The notes beneath the pieces are model-generated. The model saw only the letters and a list, made by a program, of their open reading frames with translations, was not told where the DNA came from and searched no databases. Positions 19,908 to 29,394 of a stretch of 64,000 bases of DNA are shown here, piece after piece (position 1 is the stretch's first letter; every line of letters starts with the position of its first letter). The position numbers were made by a program, and so were the translations under genes. Origin of the DNA: Pelagomonas calceolata (Eukaryota; Sar; Pelagophyceae; Pelagomonadales; Pelagomonadaceae); NCBI GenBank assembly GCA_918797485.1, contig CAKKNE010000004.1:620001-684000 (forward strand), read 5' to 3'.

Positions 19908-20098
19908 CGCTCCGGGGCCCTTTGTGCAGGTGCTACACTGCAGCACGCTTGCACAGGCGCTGGCAGCGAAGCAGCGGTGTCTCAAAGGTTTTGCACTTGC
20001 TGTGCAGGCTTCCCCGGCTTCTTAATTGATTGAACTATTGCTTCTCGCAAGCGCTTTGCGTTGCGGAGCTGCAAAAATCGCCTGCTTGCTTGCTTGTT

Positions 20099-20122
20099 GC
20101 TAGTGTCTTACTGCACGCTAGC
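20099..20122 (+). promoter_or_regulatory. Shared promoter motif, site 5 (reverse orientation)
   Basis: GCTAGTGTCTTACTG is followed by CACGCTAGC. It lies 192 bp upstream of TTC27 and directly before the plus-strand ORF ending at 20599. Confidence 0.65.
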
Positions 20123-20125
20123 TAG

Positions 20126-20599
20126 TTGTCAAAAAAGCCGACGCTCGACGAGCGTTCGACGAGCGACGAGCCGACGGTGGTCACGAAAGCGGCTCTCGGA
20201 GCTTCGGAGTATACAACCCAACGACTCGCGGCCGCCGCCACGAGACCTCTGCTGTCCCCGGGCCGACCATTAAGTTTCAAAGTCGACGCGCCGACGCGCC
20301 CTCGGGCCGGCGGGAGGGCCCGTTCCGGCGTCGTCCGCGCGCCGCCGCGGGCCAGGGCCCGCGCTCAGGGCAAAGCCATTCCGCGCATCTCCTCGCACGG
20401 CCTCGGGGCCTTCATGACTGCGATGAACGTGACCCTACAAGGCTTCGCCGACGTCATCGACGAGACGCAGTTGTCGCTCGAGCTCTACTTTTATGCGAGG
20501 GAATTGAACCGGGCGGACCACATTCAAATGGGCCTTGCGCCGCCCGGCGTCGGCCTGCTGCCGCCGGGCGAAGCAGACGTGTTCGCGGGTCGCGCGTAG
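20126..20599 (+). CDS. Unknown protein, start unresolved
   Basis: An open frame of 157 codons ends at the TAG at 20597-20599. No ATG opens it; the frame begins after a stop, right beside the shared motif, so a short first exon or a downstream ATG (20414 or 20423) is likely. A CGCTCAG|GG acceptor near 20368 would exclude the basic, low-complexity middle (PRAGGRARSGVVRAPPRAR). The most protein-like part is the end: HGLGAFMTAMNVTLQG, then FADVIDETQLSLELYFYARE. I do not recognise the family. It converges on the SGNH-like gene, 23 bp from its stop. Confidence 0.4.
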   Translation: MSKKPTLDERSTSDEPTVVTKAALGASEYTTQRLAAAATRPLLSPGRPLSFKVDAPTRPRAGGRARSGVVRAPPRARARAQGKAIPRISSHGLGAFMTAMNVTLQGFADVIDETQLSLELYFYARELNRADHIQMGLAPPGVGLLPPGEADVFAGRA

Positions 20600-20622
20600 G
20601 TCATATAACACTTAGTACATAT

Positions 20623-22809
20623 CTAAAAGAGCACGACCGTCGCCACCGACAACGTCGCCGCGCGGTCGTCCACATTCGACATCGCGCAGCTCCCGTCAGC
20701 GGCAACTGAGCAGCCCAAGTCATAGGCCGCCCAGATACCACTCTCCTTGCAGGCGCCGCGCGCGGGCGCGCAGTCCTTGCAGGCTCCCTTCATGGGTCTA
20801 GAGAGCGCGCCACACGCGTGCGCGGGAATCTTGGCGGGGACCACTCGCAAATCCACATGAATCGGGTTCAGGACCCAGCACATGTCTCTATCCTCCAATT
20901 TGTCCACCTTCTTCAGGTCCACGACTAACCGCGATCCAGCGCCGGGGATTGTCGTGATCGAACAGGCCGGCGGCCTGCACACTTCGCCTTCGACCTTCAC
21001 CTCCAGCTCCAAGTGCCAGTTCGCCTGATTTGCGGTCTTGGTAACGACGGGCGCTTCCGCGATGACAGCCACACAATTCGAATGCTTGCGGAACTGCAAA
21101 TCCAATTGCAGGTCGCCGGACCCTTGCTCGCCGACGAAGCCCCGTTGTTGCTGTTTATGAGACTTTGATCTTCGAAAGTCGTAGCAGGCCCGCGACGCTT
21201 CGTCCCCCGCGCAGGGGTCTTCGCGCTCCGGTGTCGTCCCCTGGTTCGCCCAGCGCGTCCTTTGAGTGGCGTTCGAGACGAAATCGCCCACATCTAGCGA
21301 TGAAGCAGCTTTTGGTAAGGAAGACACGGCGCAGACCGGGCGGGGGTAGTGGCGGCACTCTCCGTCTCGACAGAGCGTGTCGGCGCACGGTGCGCCACTA
21401 CAAAGTACTGGAGGAGGCAGCGACGCGTGCGACCTCATGTTTAAAGCCGTGCGCCGCCGCTCGCGATGTCTGAGTAGTCGCTCCACATCTGAACGAGGCG
21501 TTTCCGAATTGATGAAGTGCGTTAACGACTCGTTGGCGTACGTGAGCAATCGGTACGCGACTTGATTCCCAACGAGCTCGTGCCCCAACGCCGAGTAGCC
21601 ATGCTCGTACAGGGGCGTCGTCTCCTTCCAGAAGCCTCGGAACGTTTGTGGACTACTCTCGAAGTCCGGCATGTCCCGCGGAAATGAATGAATGCCGTCG
21701 GAACTCCGAGGCCCCTCCTCCGCCGGCACGGCTTCGACGACCTTCTGCCGCTGCAGCCGCGCCTTCTTCTTCGCCTCCGTGCGCTTGTTGAGGAGGCGCC
21801 GCCCATCGCTCACCGTGGTCGCGGCCCGGCGCAAAGGCACGGCCGCGGCCGAGCGATGGGGCTTCTTGCGCTTGCGCTTCCAGGGCCGCTCCTTCTCGAA
21901 CGTCGAGCCGAACGCCGATAGAAATGTCGACGAGAACTTGTGGTAGGCGTCGCCGAAGACGCCGCCCTTCTCTAAAGCCGTCCTCAGGGTAGACGCGTCG
22001 TCGCCTCCATCAAAATCATGAGAAACATACATCAGCGCCGGCCGCTGCCGCATGTTCCAGACCTGGCGCATCTGCACCTCGTGGGAAGCGAGCTCCCTTG
22101 GCGAGACTAGCCGAGCGCTCCGCAGGAGATGCTTGCGGCCCGTGACGTTGGCGTTCCACATCATTTTTGACTGCTTCGAGGGTAGGGCCTCGAGGCCCTC
22201 GGCGAAGGCACCTGATCTGCCCCAGAGGGGGCTCCACTCCCTTACTACGACGTCGACGTCGTCTCCTAGTAATTGATCCAAGCAGAACGCGTCTTCTATG
22301 GACCTCCCGTCGCGCCACCACGCCGTGGACGAGCGTACTTCGAACTGCTCTGATACGGATGCTAGACGTTTCTGCAGCACATGGGGCCAGGCCTCCTTGG
22401 ACCAACTATTCGTGTCGCCTCCTATAGTACCGATAACGAACGGGGTATTGCCGACAAGCGCCTCCGCGAGGCGCTCCCTGAGTAGCAGGTCGTTGTTCGG
22501 CCGTTTGCTCCGCTTGGTCCGCTCCAGCACGCCGGCGTCTCCCTGATAATAGGCGACAAGGCTTTGTAATTCTTTGGAGACTGCTGTGAGCACTTTTCGC
22601 AACTGCGGGAGCACGGTTTGTTCTTCGGCTGCCGAGTACTGCGGGAGTAGAGCCGGTGGCGGCGCGACGGTGGTAGCGTTTCTTTTGCGCAAGTATGCGG
22701 GCGGCCGCGGGCGGTAGTTGCGGTCGCGGTTGCGGTCGCCCCAGGGCAGGTGGAAGCCGAACAGCGCCGCCGCGCGGCGGCAGAGCAGCAGCCCGAGGAG
22801 GCGGCGCAT
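20623..22809 (-). CDS. Secreted SGNH-like hydrolase domain protein
   Basis: The protein has 728 residues. The ATG at 22809 gives MRRLLGLLLCRRAAALFGFH, a signal peptide or anchor; the ORF is open 51 codons further upstream without similarity. The middle resembles a GDSL/SGNH esterase: FVIGTIGGDTNSWSKEAWP as block I, VDVVVREWS as a central strand, and SALGHELVGNQVAYRLL, which holds the usual D/S-x-x-H catalytic end. The canonical GDSL serine appears as GGDTNS, so the nucleophile assignment is uncertain. A Lys/Arg-rich insert (RPWKRKRKKPHR) and a Cys-rich C-terminus (ACKDCAPARGACKE) follow. Related algal proteins are often assigned to cell-surface glycan deacetylation, but that is inference here. 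Confidence 0.55.
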   Translation of the reverse strand: MRRLLGLLLCRRAAALFGFHLPWGDRNRDRNYRPRPPAYLRKRNATTVAPPPALLPQYSAAEEQTVLPQLRKVLTAVSKELQSLVAYYQGDAGVLERTKRSKRPNNDLLLRERLAEALVGNTPFVIGTIGGDTNSWSKEAWPHVLQKRLASVSEQFEVRSSTAWWRDGRSIEDAFCLDQLLGDDVDVVVREWSPLWGRSGAFAEGLEALPSKQSKMMWNANVTGRKHLLRSARLVSPRELASHEVQMRQVWNMRQRPALMYVSHDFDGGDDASTLRTALEKGGVFGDAYHKFSSTFLSAFGSTFEKERPWKRKRKKPHRSAAAVPLRRAATTVSDGRRLLNKRTEAKKKARLQRQKVVEAVPAEEGPRSSDGIHSFPRDMPDFESSPQTFRGFWKETTPLYEHGYSALGHELVGNQVAYRLLTYANESLTHFINSETPRSDVERLLRHRERRRTALNMRSHASLPPPVLCSGAPCADTLCRDGECRHYPRPVCAVSSLPKAASSLDVGDFVSNATQRTRWANQGTTPEREDPCAGDEASRACYDFRRSKSHKQQQRGFVGEQGSGDLQLDLQFRKHSNCVAVIAEAPVVTKTANQANWHLELEVKVEGEVCRPPACSITTIPGAGSRLVVDLKKVDKLEDRDMCWVLNPIHVDLRVVPAKIPAHACGALSRPMKGACKDCAPARGACKESGIWAAYDLGCSVAADGSCAMSNVDDRAATLSVATVVLF

Positions 22810-22998
22810 TAGTATCGGGCAGCCCGCCTCGTTACCTGCTGCCGTGGTGCATCGTGTGCGAGACGCTCCAACAATGATCAATTTTTTAGCATCAGTGACG
22901 GGTTTTGTGGCGCTCTGAGGCTGGAGCCCGCCACGGTTGCGCGGGGCACCCGTGCGCCTCAACTACGTGCGACGCAGCCCTGGCGGCCGCTGGAAAAT

Positions 22999-23016
22999 GC
23001 TAGTGTCTCACCGCTA
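22999..23016 (+). promoter_or_regulatory. Shared promoter motif, site 6 (shortened)
   Basis: GCTAGTGTCTCACCGCTA: the left arm and core are kept and the right arm is truncated. It lies 190 bp from the SGNH-like gene start and 88 bp from the SAM gene start. Confidence 0.5.
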
Positions 23017-23103
23017 TCCTCTTTGGCTGGTGGGCTGCCCAAAACGAACTCCCGGCGCCTCCGCCTACGCGCCACGACTCGTCGACAGCAGGCCACCAAG
23101 ACG

Positions 23104-24381
23104 ATGCGGGCCACGCGCGCCCTCCGCAGCGGCACGGAGACGGCGCGGCTCCAGCGGGACACACAACAACAGCAGGAATCTCTGAATGCCCTGCGGGCCC
23201 AGATGCGACAGGAGAAGGAGCGGCGCGACGCGGCGCCCCGTGGTGGCACGCGCTGGGGCTCGGCGGCCGTCAAGAAGGGCGCTTTAGGGAGATCATATGG
23301 GAAGGACGTGCGTAAAAAGCTGGAACAACGGACGGCGAGTGGGCAGGGCCGCGCGGCCGCGAGTCGCCGGGACGGGCGCTTCTGGGACCTGCCGGTGCAG
23401 CGGTGGAGCGTCGCCGACGCGGGGGACTGGCTGGTGTCGCTGGATCTGGCGCAGTACTGTGAGACGTTCGCGAGCAACGAGATTTCTGGGAGGGAACTAC
23501 TGGATCTGGGTCTGGACGATCTCGACTACATGGGCGTCAAGGCGCTGGCGCACCGAAAACGGCTGCTGAAGGGCGTCGCGGAGCTCTGCGCCGCGCACCG
23601 ACGAGGCGCAGTTGCACCACAGGACCCGACCTTCGGGCGAGAAAAACCGCCGGCGCCGCCTTCCAGTAAGGTGCACTGGTCCGCCGTGCCCACTTTACGA
23701 GAGCAGAACCCCGACGCCCCGAACCCGGCACCGCATGCGCCGCAGCGGCTCGCCGACGCGGGAGGGATGTTTTCTTTTGGAAATGCGGAGGCCGAGGTTT
23801 TGGATGAGGCGGCGGAGCGAAAAGCTTTCCAGGAGGCCGTGGCGGCGTGGCGGTCCGGGAACGCGCCGCCGTCGCCGCCTTCACCAGTGAAATGTGGCGG
23901 TTCCTTGCTGGACGGCGAATACGACGAGGCCGCCGAGCAGGCGGCCTTCCAGGAGGCCGTGGCGGCCTGGCGGACGCGCGGCGCGCCTCCAGAGCCTCGC
24001 GAGAAAACGTCGTCGCCGAAAAAACTGAATACCGTCGGCCGGACGGCCAACGACGTCGCCGACGAACTCGCGCGGCAGCTCGACGCCATGAACGCCGAGG
24101 CCGAGGCTTCATTACGACGGCGGCGGCTGGAGGCCGAGGCGTCGCTCGCGGAAGTCGAGCGGCTGCGCGCGGCGGCGAGCGAGCCGCTCGTCCTCGAGAC
24201 CGTTGACTCCGACTCAGACGTCGAGCCCGCGCCGCAGTCCTGCCGCGTCGAACATGTGACCACCGCGCTCGGCTCGAACGGCGCGGACGAGGCGGCATAT
24301 TTCGTGGAATCGGGGAGCGAGTCGAATGACGACGACGCTGCACCTGAATACGTCGTCGACGAGGGGAGCGACACCGAATAA
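23104..24381 (+). CDS. SAM-domain protein
   Basis: The protein has 425 residues. A basic, coiled-coil-like N-terminus (QRDTQQQQESLNALRAQM) comes first. A SAM domain follows at about 105-170: WSVADAGDWLVSLDLAQYCE, FASNEISGRELLDL, LDYMGVKALAHRKRLL. This fold mediates protein-protein or RNA contacts. The second half has two copies of a motif with the form DEAAExxAFQEAVAAWR, an alanine/glutamate coiled coil (AEASLAEVERLRAAASE), and an acidic tail ending in DEGSDTE. I chose the ATG at 23104 because upstream in-frame codons are not ATG. It is probably a cytosolic scaffold. It converges on the PDZ-like gene with 11 bp between stops. Confidence 0.7.
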   Translation: MRATRALRSGTETARLQRDTQQQQESLNALRAQMRQEKERRDAAPRGGTRWGSAAVKKGALGRSYGKDVRKKLEQRTASGQGRAAASRRDGRFWDLPVQRWSVADAGDWLVSLDLAQYCETFASNEISGRELLDLGLDDLDYMGVKALAHRKRLLKGVAELCAAHRRGAVAPQDPTFGREKPPAPPSSKVHWSAVPTLREQNPDAPNPAPHAPQRLADAGGMFSFGNAEAEVLDEAAERKAFQEAVAAWRSGNAPPSPPSPVKCGGSLLDGEYDEAAEQAAFQEAVAAWRTRGAPPEPREKTSSPKKLNTVGRTANDVADELARQLDAMNAEAEASLRRRRLEAEASLAEVERLRAAASEPLVLETVDSDSDVEPAPQSCRVEHVTTALGSNGADEAAYFVESGSESNDDDAAPEYVVDEGSDTE

Positions 24382-24392
24382 TTTATGACTAC

Positions 24393-25095
24393 TTACCCGC
24401 GCTTGAACTGGAGGAAGACCTCGTTGCAGTTCCACTTCTCCTCGTTCGAACCGATGGCGTCCACCACCGTGTCGAAGTCCATCTTCGTCGCGTCGTACAT
24501 GTTGCGCTCGAACTTGGCACCCACGAAGCGCACGGCCGAGACGCCAACTAATAAATCTTCTGCTTGCACGGCGCCGCTCTTTTGGGCGTTGCCGCCCTCG
24601 ACCAAGTCAAGCACCTTGACGCCTCTTGCAAAATTCGGGTCCAGTTCTTCGAAGACAATACCACACGGCTTCGGGAGGGCGACCTCGTAGACGCCGTCCG
24701 GTAACCTGTGTGAAAATCAATATTTTACGGCACGTTCGTGCTGAATCGCCGCGTCGACCTCCACGCCATCGACGCGACACCTGCTCGATGGCGTGGCAAT
24801 GCCGGTTCATCACCGCTGGACGGAGCCAGCACGGCCGCGTCATCGCCGAGAAATGACTTAGTGAAGAATTCTCGGGTGCACCCGACGCACTGGTTGATTT
24901 CCACACAGCCGGTAACTGCGCGCCGAGGCCATTCGGCGGGGCATATTCGTAGCCCATATAAAATACCTGGCCGAAATTACCACCGTTGTTGAGCATGTCA
25001 CGGCGCGTCATTGGCGCCGTGGTGCCGCGCGCCGGCGGCCGGAAGGCATCTGCGACGGCTGCGAGCGCGACGATGAGTGCTGCGGCCTTGTGCAT
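24393..25095 (-). CDS. Plastid-targeted PDZ-like domain protein (three exons)
   Basis: My exon model is 25095-24981, 24915-24759 and 24705-24393, giving 194 residues. Intron 1 (24980-24916, 65 nt) has a strong GTAATT donor. Intron 2 (24758-24706, 53 nt) has a good CACACAG acceptor but a weak donor. Frames agree at both joints. The leader MHKAAALIVALAAVADAFRP has the signal peptide plus A-x-A-F junction of red-lineage plastid targeting. A short RRDML segment follows. The C-terminal part resembles a PDZ fold: GIVFEELDPNFARGVKVLDL, then GNAQKSGAVQAEDLLVGV, ending DFDTVVDAIGSNEEKWNC and VFLQFKR. Such small PDZ-like proteins are common in diatom plastids; the function is unknown. Confidence 0.65.
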
Positions 25096-25600
25096 TGTTA
25101 TGTTGCCGCAGTGATCTGTGAAGATTGATAGTTCGCACTGCTTTTGCGTGGCTGTAGGGTGATAGAGCTGTGCTTGTAGTCGGTGCAACTTGGCCAAGCT
25201 AACCTCGCGAGTTCCGTCCGACAATGATCGTGCGTGTCGTGCGCAGCCTTTTGCTCTGTCAAGCTGGCTCAAATGGCAATATGCACGCCCACAGGCTCTC
25301 AAGTAGTCCCACGTGGGTAAACTTAAGTATGTTTATGCTAGCCTGAAAAATATAATTCGGCCCGACGCGAATCGCAGCGTACGACGAGACGCGGCGTGAA
25401 CACTAGCCTTGCGCAGTGCTACAGCCAGCGGCGCCGAAGCGGCGCACCGCTATCGACGGCGCACGCCAAAAAAAGGCTTTCCCCCAAGGGCCACTCAGAG
25501 CAGCCGGCTAAAAAACGGCGCCGCGGGCTCTTCGCAGCGCACAACGCAACGTAAAGTAAACTACGAGGAAACGCCGCCGCGCGAGCCGCAGCGTTCCACC
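25096..25600 (+). other. Divergent promoter spacer, split motif arms
   Basis: This is the spacer between the PDZ-like and invertase starts, with no convincing gene. GCTAGC at 25338-25343 and CACTAGC at 25401-25407 match the two arms of the shared motif but are 57 bp apart, so this may be a broken or coincidental copy. Confidence 0.35.
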
Positions 25601-27175
25601 ATGCGACTCTTCTTTTTATTAACCTCGCTGGCGCTCACGACCTCTTCTATCTTCAAAAAGCACGACAAAGGCAGCGACCTCCACTACGAGCAGCAGCCCA
25701 AATATCACGTAAGACCGCAGCAGGGCTGGCTCAACGACCCGAACGGGCCCGTCTTCCACGGCGGCAAGTATCATCTCTTCTTTCAACATAATCAAGAGGA
25801 CGCGTCCTGGGGGAATATCGTCTGGGGCCACGCCACGTCGGCCGACTTAGTGCACTGGGAACTTGCGAGTCCAATTCTCACGAAACCGCCTTCTTATGAA
25901 AAAGGTGGGGCCTGGAGTGGATCGATGTTCAAGCGCGGCGATGATATCGTCGCGTTGTACACGTGCACCGACGGCAAGTTCCGGAACGCGCAGTGCGAGG
26001 CTATTGCTGATGACGCTTCATTGTCTTCATTCACTCGTAATGCGAACAACCCCACCATAAAAACACCACCGGAAAACATACCACAGGGCGCCTTCCGCGA
26101 CCCGACGGAGCCCTACCACTTTGTTGGGAGGGACTACACGTTCATCGGCGCGACGGACGCCCGGGGCCCGCGCGGCGTCGTGTTGGCCTACGACCTCGAT
26201 GGCTATGGTTTCAAGGGCCACTTCTACGAAGCGCCGCCCCTGCAACAGTGCCTGGGCTGGCGCGACGGGCCGCGGTGCGCTTCTGTGATGTTGGAGTGCC
26301 CCGACGTCTTCGACCCTGCTACGACACTGAGTGAAGCGACGATTCTCAAGCTGTCGCTCGGTGCCGCTTTACGGAAGGACGTCGTGTTGATCGGCGCCGT
26401 CGAGGGCAACGCCGAAGGCCGGGGCCCGTCGTTTAGAGCGAAGGAACACCGGACGCAGCACCGCTGCGACGGTCCGGAGTATTTGCCAGGTGCTATTACC
26501 TTAGATTGTGGGAGCGCGTATGCCTCAAAATCCTTCACCGACCAGCGAGGCCGGAGAATCTCGTGGTCCTGGCTGCCCGACTACGGCGGCCCGGCGACGC
26601 CGCCAGTTCTAAGGTACAACGGCACGCTGACGCTGCCGCGCGTGTTGACCTTGGAGAAAGGAGAGTTGCGGTCGCGGTTCCTCCCGGAGCTGAAAGAGCT
26701 ACGGATGGCCAAGGACGCGCACCACCTCGCCGACGGTGTGGAGACGAAGCTGCGACACATGGCGGACCAGTCCGAGCTGAGGCTGTGGGTCCCCCAGTCA
26801 GAGCATGCAGTGACCGTATCCTTTAAGAGATACGGTCACGAGTTGCGGGCCAACGTCGCCTGCGCCCGCATGGTCTGCCGCGTCTCTATTGTCACAATAG
26901 CCGACGGCGAGGAGTATAAACCGTGCGAGGCCCTGACCTTCGGGTGGCCGGGCCTCACCGTGCCTCTGATTGTGTATCTGGACGGTTCGTCAGTAGAGTG
27001 GGATCTGGGCGACGGCCGGAGCTCGTGCGCGCACCGCTGGTACGGCGTTACGCCGAGCGAGCACGACGGCGACCTCGCGGTGACCGCGCGCTTCGTCGAT
27101 CAGGTGAGGCTCGAGGCGTGGCGCTTGAAGTCGGCGTGCGAGCCGGCGGAGCACAAGTGGAACAACCAGTTCTAA
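25601..27175 (+). CDS. GH32 invertase / beta-fructofuranosidase, secreted
   Basis: The protein has 524 residues, normal for family GH32. It would hydrolyse sucrose or other beta-fructosides. All three catalytic blocks are present: the nucleophile in WLNDPNG (Asp46), the transition-state aspartate in FRDPTEP (Asp167), and the acid/base in LECPDVF (Glu232). The five-bladed propeller region is followed by a C-terminal beta-sandwich. MRLFFLLTSLALTTSSIF is a signal peptide, so the enzyme is secreted or vacuolar. I chose the ATG at 25601; the 64 upstream codons are not family-like. Presence of a sugar transporter (SWEET, 49.8-50.6 kb) in the same window is suggestive of sugar use but not a linked cluster. 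Confidence 0.93.
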   Translation: MRLFFLLTSLALTTSSIFKKHDKGSDLHYEQQPKYHVRPQQGWLNDPNGPVFHGGKYHLFFQHNQEDASWGNIVWGHATSADLVHWELASPILTKPPSYEKGGAWSGSMFKRGDDIVALYTCTDGKFRNAQCEAIADDASLSSFTRNANNPTIKTPPENIPQGAFRDPTEPYHFVGRDYTFIGATDARGPRGVVLAYDLDGYGFKGHFYEAPPLQQCLGWRDGPRCASVMLECPDVFDPATTLSEATILKLSLGAALRKDVVLIGAVEGNAEGRGPSFRAKEHRTQHRCDGPEYLPGAITLDCGSAYASKSFTDQRGRRISWSWLPDYGGPATPPVLRYNGTLTLPRVLTLEKGELRSRFLPELKELRMAKDAHHLADGVETKLRHMADQSELRLWVPQSEHAVTVSFKRYGHELRANVACARMVCRVSIVTIADGEEYKPCEALTFGWPGLTVPLIVYLDGSSVEWDLGDGRSSCAHRWYGVTPSEHDGDLAVTARFVDQVRLEAWRLKSACEPAEHKWNNQF

Positions 27176-27515
27176 CGCCGCGCGCGAGGGGTGTGCTTGT
27201 ATTAACTATATGGTGTGCTGATACTACTATTGTGACGGTGCTCGGACTCGTGGGCGCGGGGCCCGCGGCCGCGCAGGTGCTCGAGACTGGCTCTCACGCG
27301 CTGTGAAGCGGGCGTGAAGCGGCGTTAACCGGCGCGCTGCCCACCTACGCCGCGTAATAGATCCAGACAGACGCTATGCACCGGCTGTGCGACCACTGCG
27401 ATCGGACGCGCGTGTCTCCGGCAGCCACCGCAGCTGGGGCTGCCTCCTCCAGCCTGCCCCCACGCCGTCGACGCGTCGTCTAAGTGAGTGCTCGACCCCG
27501 TGCCGCATCGCATCG
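27176..27515 (+). other. Spacer between invertase and glycosyltransferase
   Basis: I see no gene, motif copy or repeat of note here. Only short unsupported reading frames are present. Confidence 0.4.
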
Positions 27516-28388
27516 ATGGGCGGGGGCAGCCGTGCGGGCCATCGCTTGGCGAGGGCAGCCCTGCTGTGTGCCGCCTTTGCCGCCGCGGGCAGCGCGACGC
27601 CTGCGACGGACAACGCGACGCATACGATCGTCGCGACGGTCCTCAACGGGAAATACGCGCCCCTCTTTGAATTGTGGCATCCGCGCTTCGCGGCGGCGAC
27701 GGATGCTAGAGTGGAGCTCGTCGTGGCCTGCCTCGACGACGACGCCGTGGCCGCCGTGCGGCGACTGGACACGCGCGCGAGGACGCTCGAGGCGACCGGA
27801 GGGGCCCACGACGTCGCGGCGGCGCGGCTCGCCAAGGTTCATACGGTCCTGCGCCTCGTGCGCGAGGAGGCCGCGGGATCGAAAAGGCTGGTGATTTATA
27901 GCGACGTCGACGCGTTCTGGCTGCAATCACCAATCTCGCGCCTCCGCCGCATCGAAGCGCCCCTGGCCTTCAGCCGCGACGGCGTGGCGACGGCGGCGGG
28001 CTTTGATGGGAAGCGCGGCTTCGCGCTCTGTGCCGGTTTTTTTGTGGCGCGGCCGACGGAAGCGGCGGCGTCGTTCCTCGACGCGTGGCGGCTCAAAGGC
28101 CGGGGCGGCCGGAGCTCGGACCAGGTCGCCGCGAACGAGCTGTATGACGAGGGTGTCGGGATCATCGCGGACGAGGTCGTCGACCGGTGCCCACGGGGCG
28201 CGGTGCCGGCCGTGTGGCACCCGTACTCGCCGGCGCAAATATCAGGAAAGGTGTTTTTCTGGGGCAGGGTGCTCGCGAAGATCGCGAGCGGCGACGGGGA
28301 CGCGTTCGCCGGGGTCCGGTGCTCGTGGGGCGGGCGGCATAAGGGACGCAACCGGCGCGCGGGCGGGGTTGTGACTGCGCGTCGATGA
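27516..28388 (+). CDS. Nucleotide-diphospho-sugar glycosyltransferase (GT77-like)
   Basis: The protein has 290 residues. The ATG at 27516 gives a type II anchor or signal peptide (GHRLARAALLCAAFAAAGSA). The catalytic part has VIYSDVDAFWLQSP, a D-x-D metal and nucleotide-sugar site followed by the aromatic pair typical of the GT77/DUF273-like group. LCAGFFVARPTEAAASFLDAW and SSDQVAANELYD are also as expected for that group. It probably acts in the Golgi on cell-surface glycans. Donor and acceptor cannot be told. The upstream 43 codons in frame look like leader sequence. Confidence 0.72.
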   Translation: MGGGSRAGHRLARAALLCAAFAAAGSATPATDNATHTIVATVLNGKYAPLFELWHPRFAAATDARVELVVACLDDDAVAAVRRLDTRARTLEATGGAHDVAAARLAKVHTVLRLVREEAAGSKRLVIYSDVDAFWLQSPISRLRRIEAPLAFSRDGVATAAGFDGKRGFALCAGFFVARPTEAAASFLDAWRLKGRGGRSSDQVAANELYDEGVGIIADEVVDRCPRGAVPAVWHPYSPAQISGKVFFWGRVLAKIASGDGDAFAGVRCSWGGRHKGRNRRAGGVVTARR

Positions 28389-28481
28389 CGTCGTGGGGGA
28401 GGCGGAGGGGTATGTAACGACCCTGTGTGTGCTCCGAAACCCCGTTTTGGCTTCGAGACTTGTGGAGGCGGAAATTCGTGG

Positions 28482-28504
28482 GCTAGCGCCTGTAAGACAC
28501 TAGC
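28482..28504 (+). promoter_or_regulatory. Shared promoter motif, site 7
   Basis: GCTAGCGC is followed by CTGTAAGACACTAGC. It lies 56 bp upstream of the channel-like gene start at 28560, in a tandem (non-divergent) spacer. Confidence 0.65.
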
Positions 28505-28559
28505 AAGCAAGCATCCGACTCCTTCACGCGAGCTCTACGCGAGCCCTACGTAGCGAAAT

Positions 28560-29333
28560 ATGGGCGCTCGGCAGAGAAGGCCCTCCGGCGATGAAGCAGA
28601 GCCGGTCTCTCCACTCTCACAACATTTGAGCCCGATTGATCACTCTGGTGATGAAACCTCTGTTAAGGACTTCAGCCTCCGGTTCTCAAAATTCGTGATG
28701 ATGTTTGAGCGAGTCGTGACAGACCTGTACATATTTGTTGCGTTTTTCTTCATTATCCTGCTCATGTTCGCTACGACATTTTACCTTTACCTCGGAACGA
28801 AGACGAGGAGCGACATTGGCTACCACGACGACGGCGAGCCGACTCATTACTCGACATTTCCAAAGACGTTGTTCTCGCTCTATTTACTCGGCTTACTAGG
28901 AGACTTCGACTTGGACACATTTGATAACAGAGCGCTCAGGTTCATTTTGGTGCTTTTTGTGTTCATCGTCGCCGTCGTCCTATTGAATGTGCTCATCGCG
29001 ATTGTGTCAAAATCGCACGATGATATCACGGGAAAGATCGCAGCGGGACTTTTCTACCGGTCGCGCCTCGAATATATCACGGAGACTACTCCGGTCGCGA
29101 GGCTCCTACCATCGTGGCTGCGACGGGAAGAAGACGGGGACTCGATCAAGGAACGACTAAGAGAAGCGCTCGCGCAGCACAAGGACGCCTCCGAGGCGGA
29201 CCATGTCCGCGAGTCGGAAGAACGAACGAAGCAGGAGCTCGCCGACGTCAAGCGAGAGTTGGCCGCGATGGCCGCGACGCAGCAGATAATCCTCGCGAAG
29301 CTGCAGACCATCCTCGATGACAAGCAGCCGTGA
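28560..29333 (+). CDS. Pore-only TRP/polycystin-like cation channel module
   Basis: The protein has 257 residues. Only two strong membrane segments are present: about 57-80 (DLYIFVAFFFIILLMF) and 121-145 (FILVLFVFIVAVVLLNVLIAI). Between them is a pore-like loop (FPKTLFSLYLLGLLGDFDLD) resembling the TRP/PKD2 filter region, where L-G-D-F is common. The second helix ends in VLLNVLIAIVSKSHDD, a hallmark of TRP S6. A C-terminal coiled coil (SEERTKQELADVKREL, MAATQQIILAKLQTI) could drive multimers. A typical TRP has six segments; S1-S4 are missing. A shared promoter motif sits 56 bp upstream, so the gene is probably complete. It could also be a voltage-independent two-pass channel. Confidence 0.62.
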   Translation: MGARQRRPSGDEAEPVSPLSQHLSPIDHSGDETSVKDFSLRFSKFVMMFERVVTDLYIFVAFFFIILLMFATTFYLYLGTKTRSDIGYHDDGEPTHYSTFPKTLFSLYLLGLLGDFDLDTFDNRALRFILVLFVFIVAVVLLNVLIAIVSKSHDDITGKIAAGLFYRSRLEYITETTPVARLLPSWLRREEDGDSIKERLREALAQHKDASEADHVRESEERTKQELADVKRELAAMAATQQIILAKLQTILDDKQP

Positions 29334-29394
29334 TAGCGCGCCCGACGCGAACAGCCATCGACCCCGTCGAGAGTAAAAACCAAAACAACTTACT

